From assembly GCA_905221605.1 (NCBI GenBank), contig CAJNDS010002078.1:186001-250000 (forward strand): DNA of 64,000 bases, read 5' to 3'. Shown here in pieces: positions 41,246-53,100 of this stretch; position 1 is the first letter of the stretch, and every line of letters starts with the position of its first letter. The DNA comes from Symbiodinium natans. Taxonomy: Eukaryota; Sar; Dinophyceae; Suessiales; Symbiodiniaceae. Under the pieces are notes generated by a model that was given only the letters and a program-made list of their open reading frames with translations, was not told where the DNA came from and did not search any database. The position numbers were made by a program, and so were the translations under genes.

Positions 41246-44200
41246 GTAGTCCAGAGGAAGAGGCCCCCAAATATGCCCCCCCCCCCCCCCAACATGGCCT
41301 CAACATCACAGACTCTTGCCCGCGCTTTCAAGAAGCCAAGGCTGGGGAAGGAAGTCTCGCCTGACCTCCGCCCCTAATTAGGAGCTTGCAGTTTCATGCT
41401 CCTGCAAGGAGTCCTTTTGCAGTTTACATGTGCCAATCGTATGGTATCGAGGGCAACCTGAGGATCCCTCACATTTTGTGCTGCCAGTCTCCCACATGAA
41501 AAGAATCTGCTGCAAGGGACTCTCGGGCAAGAGCCCCCCAAACCCCAGTTCGCAACCGGGTCGAGCGGAGGCAAGTGAACAAGCACTCCCTCTCTCTCTC
41601 TCTCTATATCTATAGACATAGATGTATATAGATGCATATGTATGACATGTGGGGTTTGATCTAAGTTTGTGCAGCCGTGAAACTGCCTGCTCGTGATGTT
41701 GGCGGAAAAAACAAGATGCTACCGGGCGGTCTAATGCGCGGTTCTGCACGTCATTGCCACTCATAGAGGCTCTGTACTGTATGGGGTGCTGGAGGTTTAA
41801 TTTCAGAAGTATTGTTCGCCACGGAAGCAGCAGATATAGCCTTTCTTGTATGCTCGCAGCTGTAAGTGGCTTATCCCTCACCAACTACAGCCATATTAAA
41901 TTCGGTACAGGCTGGCTGGGTTGTGGAGCTTGCATGCTCTCTGCATTTCGGCCGGTCGTGAGTGGTCTGTGGCATGTGGTGCCTGCGCCGAGCGTCTTGA
42001 TTCTGAAACATGCCTAGATCCCTGGAAGGACAAGACATGACTGCAAGTCTTGGATTCCATAGCACGTCCATGGGACGATTCTTCATGAGCCTTCGCTGCA
42101 CTCTTCGGTTGTCGTGGCGTGGCACCTTGGGCAGACTATTGTCTCTCCTGAGAGTTCATGATCGGTTCAGGTAAGTTTGATATCAACAACCCGAGGATGT
42201 CGCTTCTGTTCCTCTCCGATGCGCTCGTGAGCGTGAACCGCACGGACCGGATTGAGGAGGGGGTCTGGGACAAAGTAGGAAGTCCTATGAACCTCAGGTG
42301 CAGAGATCGGAGAGGCTTGTGAGGAGTTTGATGGGGGTTTCGGGTCCAGGCAATGTTTCAGGCGCCGCGGATTCGGCGAGGCTCTGTCGATACTGCCTGG
42401 CGATCACTTGCAATCTTCCCCCCCTCTTTCTCCCCCTTCCCTCCGCTCCCCCCCTTTCCCCCACCCCTCGAGGTGGTGCTCAACACCACAGAGGCCGAAG
42501 TGGAGTCGGACAGAGTGTGTCGATCTCTCGTGAGACTTGCAATGGAACCGCTCAGCGTGGTGAACCCCTGAAGGAGAGAGTAGGGTTCGGGATGGGCCCT
42601 ATCTTCCCAATGTCACGAAAGCTCCCCCTGGAGAGCTTTCGTTTAATACCCCGTCAGGGCTGGGGCGGAGCCATGGGGGGGTGTGGGGGCGGGGGGGGGG
42701 GGCTGGTCAAAAAACCCTGACATTTTCGCGGCGTCCCCGGGCGAATTTGGGGCCCAGGGCGGTTGCCCAAAACGGTTTTTTGGAACATTTTTCGGGTCCT
42801 CGGCGTGGACTCGTTTTTATGCCTCTCCGAGGAGAAGCGGGACCGGGCTGATGCTGCTGATGCTCGCGGGGCGGCGTGCTTTGGCGGGTCGCTGCAGGCC
42901 TAAATCTTCCAAAAAAAAGGCGCAGCAGGGTCTGCACGACAGTCGCCAATAACTGCGGTCACTCTCGAAGCACCTCTTCAGTTGGTCCGGGTCCTCCTCC
43001 CTGTTTGACCCTGTAGCCCAGATAAACGAAGCGAGTTGAGTTTTCTCCTGTTTCCCGCTTGCAGGGGTCCCCACCCTCATAGCTACAATCTGACACACCG
43101 CTTTCAACACCCGTATGTGTCGTCGGTCTGACCTCCGAGCTTTTGGCCGTGTCTGTCTATACACGGTAGGTACACTTGTGTAACTTCCTGTAACTTTGTG
43201 TTACTTTTGTGCATGGTGGCTCACTTGAAGCACCGCTTCGCTTTAACCTTTGACTTTGCCACATGAATTGGGTCGGCGCTTTGATCTCTCGGCGCCTGTC
43301 TCTTCCTGCTAGCTCCGTGTCCCCAGTCCTGGACCTGCTAGAGCTTTCGTCCCAGCCCGTGGCTCTCAAGTCATTTCGACCAGGGCTCATATGCCTCTTG
43401 GCTCCCATGGCTCCCATAACTCTCATGGCTCCCCAAATCAGGCAGAGCTGCCCCTTCGGGACATGCCGGAGGCGAGATGCCTTTGGAGTGCCAGCAAGGC
43501 TCCAAAAGGCTCTGCTTTCCAGACCCGTCCTACCGTGAGCCTGTAAAGTAGATTTTTTGATCCCTTAGGTCCTATTTGCCCTGTCCCCGAAGTGGAGCTC
43601 CCAAAGGCACCTGCTGCCCGGGCGCACCGGTCAAGCCGGTCTACAGCGCTGCAGGCAAGAAAACCTCGAGGGGCGGGGGGGGGGGGGGGGGGGGGGAGGA
43701 GGGGCACGGAAGGGGGTGGGGCGCGGGGGATTGAAACAAAAGGCGAGACCCTTTCGGAGACTTTGTTCCAGTGCATACATAGATTCCCTGGAGTTTTGCG
43801 TTGCCAAAGAAGCACATAACAGCAGCAGCAACAAACAGTAGCAAGAGCCAACGGCGCAAGATGTTGCTTTCAACGGGTTTGACCAAGTTAAACCCACTGC
43901 CCCGAACCCCATGCTTCTAAGCTTCAAGAAGTTCGCCCAGAGCCCAAGACTTACGATGCCCGCCACCAATCCCTACAGCCCAGAAGCCCTGAAGTCGAAA
44001 CCCAGCAAGTGCACCCCGAAACCCCTTTGACCACCGGCTCCAGGTGGTACCTCGAGTTTGGCCTCTGGGGGAGGCGGAAGGCAAGCTATGGAGGGTTTCA
44101 GGGTTGGGGGTTTGGGCTTCACTTCGAGTTTAGGAGGGGCTGGCTACGAATCATTGATGCTCCATTCGTCGACTTCGGCTCTCCAAGCCCTAAACTTCCC

Positions 44201-45292
44201 AAACCCCCAAAAGCCGAAAAGATCAATCCACACAATCCACCACGCTCCGTCAGACACCCCTCCGCCATTCCGCACGCTGCACCTCTACATGGTCGCTTGG
44301 CAGTCTTGATGCCGTGACCATGGATGCAGGACGGCGACTGTCCGTATTTGATGATACCTCCTGTTATCCAGCCAAGAGCAGTGAAGAGCAGCCCAGGCAG
44401 TTAGCATGATCCTTGGCATGGTGATGGTGGCTTGCTACAGGCCGGACCTGCACCAAGACAGTGTTTGCGTTCTGCTCTGTATTCCTTATGTCCTCTGCCC
44501 AGAGTTACCACCTTCCCGAGCTTCTTCAAGCAAGAGAGAAGCTCTGCAAGGAGTTTGCAGTGGCTTTGTTCCAGCGGTCCAACCCGTCCGCTGCAGGCCA
44601 GCACATGGGGTAGGTGCTTGGTGCTTGGTAGCGCGCAACTTTGCGGGCAAAGTGACGGAGAGCTTCCTATCTCCTTGATTTCGGTCCCCCGGAGGAGAAT
44701 CCCCTTCCCCGAGTGGAGTTAACCTGCGATGCTCCAGAGCGCAAAGAGACAGCACATGTCAAGTTCAAGTGCGGAGGCGCACGACCCTTTGGAGTACGTG
44801 GGGGGCTGAGAGAGGATCGATCCTGCGCTCTGAGAGGTGAGAAGGGCATGGTCCCAAGCCCAAAGCCGCCCCATTCGCACGGATTCCCACCATGGTCTTC
44901 TCGTGTCTCTGAAGCTGGAACAAGATAACAAGATAAACGCTCGGCTCTGAGGCCTTCAAAGCGCGACAGCTGCAGAGGCTGCGACAGGCGCCGGCCGGCT
45001 CCCACGAGGAGGTGGGAGAATTAGGGTTTGTAGATATTATGGTACTTATAGTGTTTATGGGGTACTTATGGGGTGGACACGGGATGGTGAGTCTACACTG
45101 TGTACTACATCACTACGGCTTGGGGGTTGACAGGATCTGCGACTTTCGGTTTGTTGGGACCGCGCTGTCAAGCTTCCACAACTGTTGAAGCCGCGCGCAG
45201 CGCAGCAGTGCGTATTGGACTTGGAGCAACATAGAGCGCCCGTTGCTCAAGTTGTGGCAACTTGTTTTTTTTCACTGACATGCATACTTAAG
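41246..45292. other. Stretch with no supported gene
   Basis: C run at 41,277-41,290, CT/TA-rich microsatellite at about 41,590-41,640, G runs at about 42,690-42,702 and 43,675-43,697. Open frames on both strands show no motif. Confidence 0.4.
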
Positions 45293-46528
45293 ATGGAGGC
45301 CTGCAGATCGAGGGCTACTGCCTGCTGCCATGGCGGTTTTAAGCTGTGGCAATGCCCCAGATACAACCTGGACACGCGAGAGCAGCGACTTGCCCTTCTT
45401 TGCATGATCGCCTACCTGCTTTTTGCGGCATTCTGGTTCTGGCATCAGCACGAGCTCGTCAAGTACTCCTCGGAGCATCCAGCCGTCAGCTACAGGGAGG
45501 CTTCTTTCATGGATGAGCTGGTGCCCGACTTCAACATTACAATCATTCCTCTGACCAACTTCAACAGAAGCAAGTACAATTGCCACATGGGCCGGTCCCA
45601 GTTCCAAATCTACTTCGTCGGCGGCAATCGAAGTGTGTACATCGATACGGATCAAGGCCCTATAGGCCATCTGAAATGGCAGGACTTTGGAGGAGATGCC
45701 AGGCAAACTGGGCTCTACTACACGGTTCTGCCACTACCATTCCGCTTCGCTTTCCGAAGAAACTCTGCCGGGGCTGTGGAAGCATACCAAATATTGAAAG
45801 AGTGGTGGCTGGAAGGCCTCAAGTGCCTTGATGGCAAGACCTACCAGCCTACAGAGTGCCCTAGGGAGTCATCACGCGTAGACTTCTATTACACGTTCCA
45901 TCAAAACAATGCCGATGACTCGGGACACTGCGTGCAGGACATTCACGACCTCTTCGTGACTTCGGACGACGTAAGTCAGGTGCTCAACGAGAGGGCACCT
46001 GCCATGACCTCTGATTTGGCGGCTTCGCCAGGGAGCATCGTGCCGATTCTTGTAAGGTCATTCAAAGGTGGTGTGTTTATCCCAGCAAATCCTGCACCTG
46101 ATAGGCCGTCATGCCGCAACATTTTGCCAGTGACGACGGTCGAGACTGATTGGCTTGGTAAGTTGACATCTGAAGCTGACTTCCGCAACTCGATGCACGC
46201 ATCCGTTCAGGGACTGACATTGGATTTTATGGAAGGCTTCTGTGGCATGACAATTCTCCCTGTGACAAAGCGGACGGTTTCATACTACGTGCAGTACAGA
46301 CCTATCGACGCGATGACCCATTGGTTCACGGTTATGCATGCGTGCTTGGCAGTCATCTTCTGTCTCTTTAAGTCTTCGCCACAAGTTCCCTATTACTACA
46401 GACGAGGGCGATGGGCCGATTCTTATCGAAAGTTGCTTGAAGCTGGTGCGCATGATCTCCAGCTCCGAGACGCGGAAGATCCGAGAGGATCGCCTGGAGG
46501 TCTCGAGTTGTTGGAGGCCCCATCGTGA
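45293..46528 (+). CDS. Two-membrane-segment protein with Cys-containing loop, intronless
   Basis: 411 codons from ATG 45,293 to TGA 46,526-46,528. The frame is open further upstream but has no earlier ATG. The N-terminus is basic and Cys-rich (about 30 residues). TM1 is at about residues 32-50 (RLALLCMIAYLLFAAFWFW). A loop of about 290 residues follows with six Cys (about 97, 177, 188, 213, 274, 317) and three NxS/T sites (about 81, 91, 112). TM2 is at about 340-360 (WFTVMHACLAVIFCLF), and the tail is basic then acidic. The topology resembles P2X/ASIC-type channels, but no family signature is recognised. The lack of introns contrasts with the PPR gene and may reflect retroposition or a naturally intronless gene. 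I am confident of coding, not of function. Confidence 0.85.
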   Translation: MEACRSRATACCHGGFKLWQCPRYNLDTREQRLALLCMIAYLLFAAFWFWHQHELVKYSSEHPAVSYREASFMDELVPDFNITIIPLTNFNRSKYNCHMGRSQFQIYFVGGNRSVYIDTDQGPIGHLKWQDFGGDARQTGLYYTVLPLPFRFAFRRNSAGAVEAYQILKEWWLEGLKCLDGKTYQPTECPRESSRVDFYYTFHQNNADDSGHCVQDIHDLFVTSDDVSQVLNERAPAMTSDLAASPGSIVPILVRSFKGGVFIPANPAPDRPSCRNILPVTTVETDWLGKLTSEADFRNSMHASVQGLTLDFMEGFCGMTILPVTKRTVSYYVQYRPIDAMTHWFTVMHACLAVIFCLFKSSPQVPYYYRRGRWADSYRKLLEAGAHDLQLRDAEDPRGSPGGLELLEAPS

Positions 46529-47065
46529 TTCCTTTCTCGGGCTTGCTGCGCCAGTCGCCGGATAGGGGACAAAATCACCTTTGCACGCCTGTTGTTCGCT
46601 TGTGGATCGATTCGGCATCTGCCTTGGGTTTCTGGTTTAAAGTGCAAAAGAATGATATCCTGTATAGTGCATAGTACACCCGAGCCAACACGAACCCCAA
46701 TCAAGGTTTAACCTCTAACCCAAGCTTAAGCCCGTACTCCAAGGCGCCCTAGGGCTTGGTGACGACGAGGCTGCTAGCTTGGGGTTGATTAGTCCAGGGT
46801 TTCAGGGTTTGTCAAGTTTAGATTGGGTTTAGAGGTAGGCGATGCCCAAAGATGAAACACCCTTTGCCAGAGCATCGCAGCTGCAGCATGGCCAACAACA
46901 TGGCCAACAACATGGAATGGTACTTCACTTTTGCTATGTAGTACATACTCCCTGGCAGGAGCGAGGTTGGACACGAAGCTTACGCAAGCTGCTGTGGGAG
47001 TAGCTGCGTGAGGCTCTGCAGACGGGTTGAGGAAACAAAGAGAGCAACTGGCACCATTCCTCACT
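46529..47065. other. Spacer, no gene seen
   Basis: Some TTTAGGG-like words near 46,680-46,830. No coding was recognised. Confidence 0.4.
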
Positions 47066-47560
47066 TCAGATCAGATGCTGTGCAGATGTAGGAATCATAG
47101 GGTCGACGATGCCTGAGAAAGAAGCTCTCATGGGTGGCAGGTTCACTCCCTGTCTAGCTCCATTGGTCCAGACAAACTGCCTTCTCAGCCAAAATGTCTG
47201 GGCATCTACCGAGTTCAATGCCGGCAGGTCACATCGATTGGCTTCCTGAGCCTTGTGATGGTGTTCCATGGAAAGTTTCACAGATCGACCGTGCAGGTCG
47301 CAGGCGTTCATCATTAGGGATGCGTTTCTTTGCGGAGATGTAGGGAGCCCTGCGTGTGGCAGATGAACGTTGCCAGACGGCCGTCGGCCTCCCGAGAGTG
47401 CGCCTGGAGCACCTTGAACCCAAGGTAAACCCTCATGGCCGCCATGGCCCTCACTCCCATGTCCAGGGTCCCTAGCTTACGCGCACTCTTGGGAAGCTGC
47501 CGCACAGATAACGAGATGCTCGGCACATTTGGCCGCTCGCCCTGACTCGCTGTTATATTG
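47066..47560 (-). CDS. Possible minus-strand coding stretch, two frames, unknown
   Basis: On the minus strand one frame reads SARKLGTLDMGVRAMAAMRV then YLGFKVLQAHSREADGRLA. A second frame continues with ACDLHGRSVKLSMEHHHKAQ and AQTFWLRRQFVWTNGARQG before a stop at 47,066. The composition looks protein-like in both. A frameshift or a short intron near 47,310-47,340 would be needed. The plus strand is partly open too, so the call is weak and no family is recognised. Confidence 0.25.
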
Positions 47561-49914
47561 CGAAGTAAACATGGTCTTGTCCCTAAGCCCCAAGCCTTCA
47601 CAAATTAAGCCCGTGATAGCTGGCTTCCTCCACAGGTTTCCCACACTCCGTAGCTCTGACCGCGTTCAGCGACTCAGCAAAAAGCGTGAGGCATTCAGAT
47701 GTAGCGCACCCCGTGTAATCTCAGCACTAGCTAACAGCCAAGGCGCCCCGCCTGGGCAGTCAATAGGCGGTTTCGCGATGGTCAGGTCCAAGAATTCTAT
47801 AGAATGGGTCCACAGGTCCAGGGGTGCCTCGTGGTCTGTAGGAGGTCTCCAGAATGGTCCACGAAGCCCATGAGAAGTGCAAGGGGTCCAGGAGTTGGCT
47901 TCCGGGAGAAGGGGATTAAAGCATAAAGAAGAAAGAAGTTGTGATTGAAGGAGAGGGGAGCTGTTTTTTTCTTCAGGCCTGGGGCTGCCCATTGTAGCCA
48001 TTGGGTCATGCCGTGTGGTCTCATCATACGGTTAGCAACAGCAGACAATTAGACGCCTTTAGGATCGTGGGAGGTCTGCGCATGGAGATTTGGATGTGGC
48101 GATGCCTGGGCCCAAGAGCAGAAGTGCAAGACGCAGCATGTGCTGGGTTCCACGATCACAGTGGGGGTGTCGTGCTCTCTTTTTTGGAAGCCCTTCGCCT
48201 TGCCCACCCCCCCCCCCCGGCTCCCTCATGTTGGTGACCGCCGGCTTAGTACACTGTCAGCATGCGCAATGCGGGAATCTTGGAATGACAACAGAAGACT
48301 GAAGATGCTGCTAGATTGTGCCAATTGCAACACTTACCACTTACTGCCCTAGGTAGCTTTGTAACTTCAGCTGCAGCTTTCCTTTGCCAAGTGGCCATTG
48401 CAGTTTTCTCTTTTTGTCAGCATGGATGTCGGCAGCTTGCTACTCTTGTGCCGGGCCCGCGTGCGAGCCCCAGCTCAGTGTGCAAAGTGGGGTGAGGACG
48501 TATGGAACAGTACCGGTAACCCAACAGGGGACAGCAGGAAGGGCAGGACAGCGCCCAGCTTTCGACATTAGCTCTTCCAAGACAGCTTGTCGCGACATCC
48601 TCCGGGCAACATTGCCAGTTGACGGCGGCTGTCGGCGTGCCGTCAGGAAGAGCCGTGCTTGCTGCGGCAGGCGACTGTGTCAAGGCATGCCTTGTAAATG
48701 TAGACTCGTAGACGGTTTCGTTGAACTCGCAGGTGCAATCTTGGTCCTGGCAGCAGCTGCCCTTCCTCTGCTTGGCCGGCATGGCTTCCTAGTGCCTTGC
48801 CTGAAGATGTCCAGGGTCGTACCAAGAATTGCCCTGGCTTTGCTGCTTTGCTGCTTTGCTTGCTTTGCTGTGCCTTGGAGGCCTGGTCCAAGCCTCCGAG
48901 CGCGCGCTTTGCAGCGCTGCTGGCTCTTCGGGCGCTTCTCTTCCCGTCTCTGGCCGAGGAGGCGAAGCAAGGGGAGACTTGCAGCATCTTGCAGCATCTT
49001 GCAGCATCTTGCAGCTTTCACATCCGCACGATTTGGCAGGCCTTCTGGCGTGCAACCATGCTGCAACTTGTCTGGAGCCTCTCAGGAGAGCACGTTAAGG
49101 AGCAATGTGAGCTACCGTTTTTGAAGGAACGTAACTAACTGACGTCGCAAGCAGAAGCATCTTGGAGAGATCAATGGAGATCAGCAGTCCCAGGCCCAAC
49201 GCCCACACAGACCTGTCCGAAGGAGCGCGTTGGAGAGCTTGCCTTGTGCTGTTGCGCTGCTTCGGGCTGTAAAGTGAAGTTGGGGGGGTTAGAGAAGAAC
49301 GCAGAGAAGAGTCCTGTCTCCGCATTAGCCTCGAATTCGAATCGCTACAGTTTTGGTGACACATGTGACACCCTGGCAGGTTTGACTTCGGACTGGGGAA
49401 TGCTGCCTAGGCTGTCGGCGCAGCAGTGGACCCCTTGCTGCAACCGGCGTTGCACTGTATTCCATGGACGTGAAGATACTGAACTCGCAGTTGCTCAGTA
49501 ATACATCTGGGGAGGCCCTGTTTCTACGCTGTATGAGTTCTACTTGCAGTGCTCTTGGCCGAGGTTGTGGGTGCTTGCTTGCCTGCTGCTCTTCGTGGTG
49601 GCTGGGCTTCACCATGCTTAAAATGCTTAAGCCTTTGTGCAGCTGCGCAGCTTCGCCTTGAAGTGCCACGGAATCCCACGTGAGGCAATGCACCTGGCCT
49701 CTGGCCCGTTGTTGTCTCGGGTTGGCGCGACCCACGACCAGGGCAGGCCTGACTTGGCATATGTGCCAGTCATGTGTCCTGACACATCCTGGTTCCGCTG
49801 CAAGCGTTCGATTTGCCGTGCTTCAACGGAGGACCTTCCATGACGCGCGGTTCTTGCGCCTTGCCGGCGGGAGGCCACCCAAGTCTGGTGAAACCAAGCT
49901 CACGCCTTCATCAG
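47561..49914. other. Stretch with no supported gene
   Basis: Leu/Ala/Cys-rich frames near 48,800-48,960 come from TTTGCTGC/TTGCT simple text and are open in two frames, so they are not called. A minisatellite is at 48,978-49,015. Confidence 0.35.
48978..49015 (+). repeat. 10-bp minisatellite, three to four copies
   Basis: Tandem GCAGCATCTT. Other GCAGC-rich sequence nearby. Confidence 0.85.
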
Positions 49915-50170
49915 GTATCTTGCGACGATGCTGGGCATCGCCTGCAGCATCGTGTACTTGGGCTCAGGCGGATTCGCTGGTTTCATTGCTCATTGCTTGG
50001 TCCTGGGAGATGAAGCACTATCGCCGCTATCGCCTGCACAGTTTGGAGTTTGGACTGAATCGTTCAAGCTGCCGTATAGTGATCACTGGCTTCGAGTGTT
50101 ACAGCTCTGCTCTGACATTTTTGGCTTCTTTGCTGTTGGGGCATCTCTGAGTCGAAGGATGCATCGCTAA
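49915..50170 (+). CDS. Putative terminal exon of a membrane protein
   Basis: After CATCAG|G the frame runs 85 codons to TAA 50,168-50,170. It encodes a hydrophobic segment (TMLGIACSIVYLGSGGFAGF and IAHCLVLG), a hydrophilic loop (SPAQFGVWTESFKLPYSDHW), and a second hydrophobic segment (LRVLQLCSDIFGFFAVGASL) with a basic end (SRRMHR). A protein-like pattern with an AG|G acceptor supports an exon. Upstream exons were not identified and the family is unknown. Confidence 0.4.
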
Positions 50171-50526
50171 GCTCTCACAAGCCACGAGTCCGCAAGCCTT
50201 AACTTTCAAGACGGTGCACATGCAGCTTCTGCAACTGTGAAAGTTGCAGCTGCAGTCTTTAGAGGTGTTTGCGTGCGAACATGTTGAACAGGCAATCTGT
50301 GGGCAGCGACGCTGGTTCACTGGCTGCCGGTCTGCGTGTGGCTGCTTTTCCTGGGAGGGGAGAGAAGGCACCATGTGCATGCACGCAGCCAGAAGACAAA
50401 TGGACACATGTGGCCTCGGGGTGACTCCTTTGTGGGCTTCGCTCACCCGGAGGAAGCATCTCACATCTGAATTTTCTTGTCCCTGTGTTTGCAAACCTCC
50501 AGCCCCCCTACCCCCCCACACGACAG

Positions 50527-50623
50527 GCTTCGCGGAGTGAGCGACACGAGCGAAGAGTCGACCTCGGACGAGAGCAGCGCAGAGGGCTCCCTGCGAAAAC
50601 AGCTGCTGCGCAAGCGGAAAACT
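50527..50623 (+). CDS. Putative internal exon, acidic-to-basic linker
   Basis: A C-rich pyrimidine tract ending ACGACAG|G precedes a 97-base frame encoding LRGVSDTSEESTSDESSAEG then SLRKQLLRKRKT. The exon ends before GTTTTTTG. Acidic Ser-rich followed by basic residues suggests a disordered or nuclear-localisation-like segment. The gene is unknown. Confidence 0.35.
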
Positions 50624-52942
50624 GTTTTTTGCCAACCAAGAGATGGAACAGAAACATATCGATTGTAGATGCCAGGCGATGCTAGGTTTCCGGGAGGTGG
50701 CAATCTGTGAGCATCAGGAGTCTCATTGCGGGCCAGTGCTGCAATTTGTGGCAATGTGTGGAGGGGGCGTTCAAAGGCCCTGAAACTTCAGCTCTCGCTG
50801 TATGGGACGTTTATGTCCTCACAGCTTCTTCTCGCCGTGAGCGAGCGTTCAACATCGATGTGTACAACATCGGCCTCTCATCATCCCCAGCAATTCTGAG
50901 GTCCTTCCGACGCAACTTCGAAGAGGGGACAGGTGGCGGGCTCGAACTCCGATCGGCGCATGCCAAGTGCCGGGGCTTTCCGCATTGATCGGCTTTGGGC
51001 TTAGTTAGGGCCTGGGAGCGGTTTTGAGCAAGTAGTGTTCAAGAGTGGGTTGTTAAGGTACCTATCAGACAACCTCTAGACGGTGATTTGACCTCATACG
51101 ACACTGCTTGCTCAAGCATTGCCGCATTGGGTCTCCTTCGCGAAAGTCACCCTGGAGCCCAAGTCATTGTGCCAGTCACCTGGCTGTGCCTAGTGCGCAT
51201 GCCCGGATAAAAAGCATCCTGCTCCCAGCTGGAGAGTCATGAGCTCCATTGAACCCCATTGAACCCCATTGAACCGCATTGAACCCCATTGAAGCCCTGA
51301 AAAGCCCCTAAGAATCCCCCAAAGCCCTATGCCCTATGAGCCTCAGCGCAGAGTCAGGGTCTCAGCCAATGGTCATTCACGTGAGCACTTGGACCCATGC
51401 GCTGCCTCTTGGGATCGAGCCTCTTCCAGTTGCTCTCTTTTGCCTCTCTTGCAGGCGCAGGGTTTCGGGCGCATGTTTCGGGAGGTTGAGGGTTCTGAAT
51501 TCCTGACAAGCCTAGGCGTTAGGCATCATGGCCCGCTGTCACGCGAAGCCCTTAAGCCCCAAACCCCCTTCACCCCCCACATCCTTAGCCACATCATCCC
51601 CGAAGCTCTGAAGCTTCCGAAGAAACCCCGGGAGGCGCAACGAACAGCGCTCTCATGGCGAAGGCCGCCTTCATCTTGCTGCCGCTCCTGGCAGTGGCAG
51701 ACCAGGGTATTCCTGAGGCCCTGGACCAGGAGAGACTGGCTTTGGGGGTGGGGCTTTGTTCTTGTTTTGGGCGTTGCGCTGGAAAAGAGAACGGGCATTG
51801 ATGGGTTGAGGGTGTTGGTGGAGCCAGTATAGTATTCAGGGTCAGGTTGAAGCGGTTGTGGAGTCTTTGCTGCGGCGAGGTTTCAAAAATGTCTTTGGTG
51901 TTTTGGGTGTGCTTGTCACCCCCTTAGGATGACGTCTGCTCGGACCCCTCCTGTGCTTTGGGTCTCCTGCACGTGCGTGGCAATGCTACCAGCGAGGGCC
52001 CTGGACTTCTCCATTTGGGCGTAGCTTGTGATTGGATTTCAAGGTAGGCTACAAGAGCCCTCATAAAAGAGCTTCCATGCGAAGGGCATGCCAAGTACAG
52101 GCAATTGAACTCTGTTTCGGGCGTTTGCCGATGTTCGTCCTGGCACTGCCTGACTCAATCTGACTCAGGTGAGGAGGCTGCAGACTATCAGCCAGGACGA
52201 GAAACAGGATGGACGAGGGCACCAAACGGTCGTTGGGCAGTTTGCCGTTGATGACGTTTGCCGACGTGTTCTGTTTGGTCCACTTCACCGTGCCTTGCCC
52301 TCCCCCCCCACACTTCTGTTGCAGGGGTTTCCTGCATGTTCAGCAACTGCGACAGCTCGAAGTTGGGGCCTGTGACCTGCCATCACCTGCGGTGCATTTG
52401 CAAGGAGCCTTGGCAGGCAGTTACAGTTCCTAGTTCTATATTTTTGGTTACTTAACATCTATAGCTGCTATTGAATTTATTGCTTGCAATGCCAAGCGTG
52501 GTACAACTCTTGGCCATGAAGGGATCAGCACACAACTCAGCTTTGCCGTTCAACTGTTTTTTTTGCACAGTTGCAAACTCAACTGTGCTCTGGCATCTGG
52601 GCTAAGGATCAAGCCCTGTGGAGTTGGAGCCTGAGCTCCAAGCGACTTTTGCAAGTAGCTCTGGCTTACTCAAACCGTGAAGGCCCCGAACCCTGGACCT
52701 GAAGTCTTTAGACCCTAAACCCTGTGCTTAGGTGATGAAAGAAAGACCTGCCTCGATCAATCCGCCAGCCAGACTAGCCAGGACACAGGCACAGCAGCAT
52801 GGGTTCAGGGTCCACCGAGGGCATTCCTCCTCTGCACCTTCCAGAACACTTCTTCAAGCCTTGTCAGCGCAATCATGCAGTGCTGCAGCCTTATAATTGC
52901 TGCTGCTGCTGCTGCTGCAGCAGCTGCTGCATCCAACTCCAG
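50624..52942. other. Stretch with no supported gene
   Basis: 10-bp minisatellite at 51,246-51,295. Frames at 51,329-51,832 and elsewhere show no motif. Confidence 0.4.
51246..51295 (+). repeat. 10-bp minisatellite, five copies
   Basis: Five tandem copies of CCATTGAACC with one or two substitutions. Confidence 0.88.
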
Positions 52943-53036
52943 GGGGCACCTGCGGATGGTTCAGCTGCAGCTCGAGCAGAGGCGCAACTACGCACCAGAG
53001 CTGCAAGTGTAACAATGGTGAGTCAATGGCACCGTT

Positions 53037-53100
<64 letters not shown>

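Noticed and set aside
48784-49138. Leu/Cys-rich frames resembling signal peptides
   Set aside because: Two overlapping frames look equally good because of TTTGCTGC simple sequence; there are no supporting splice or start signals.
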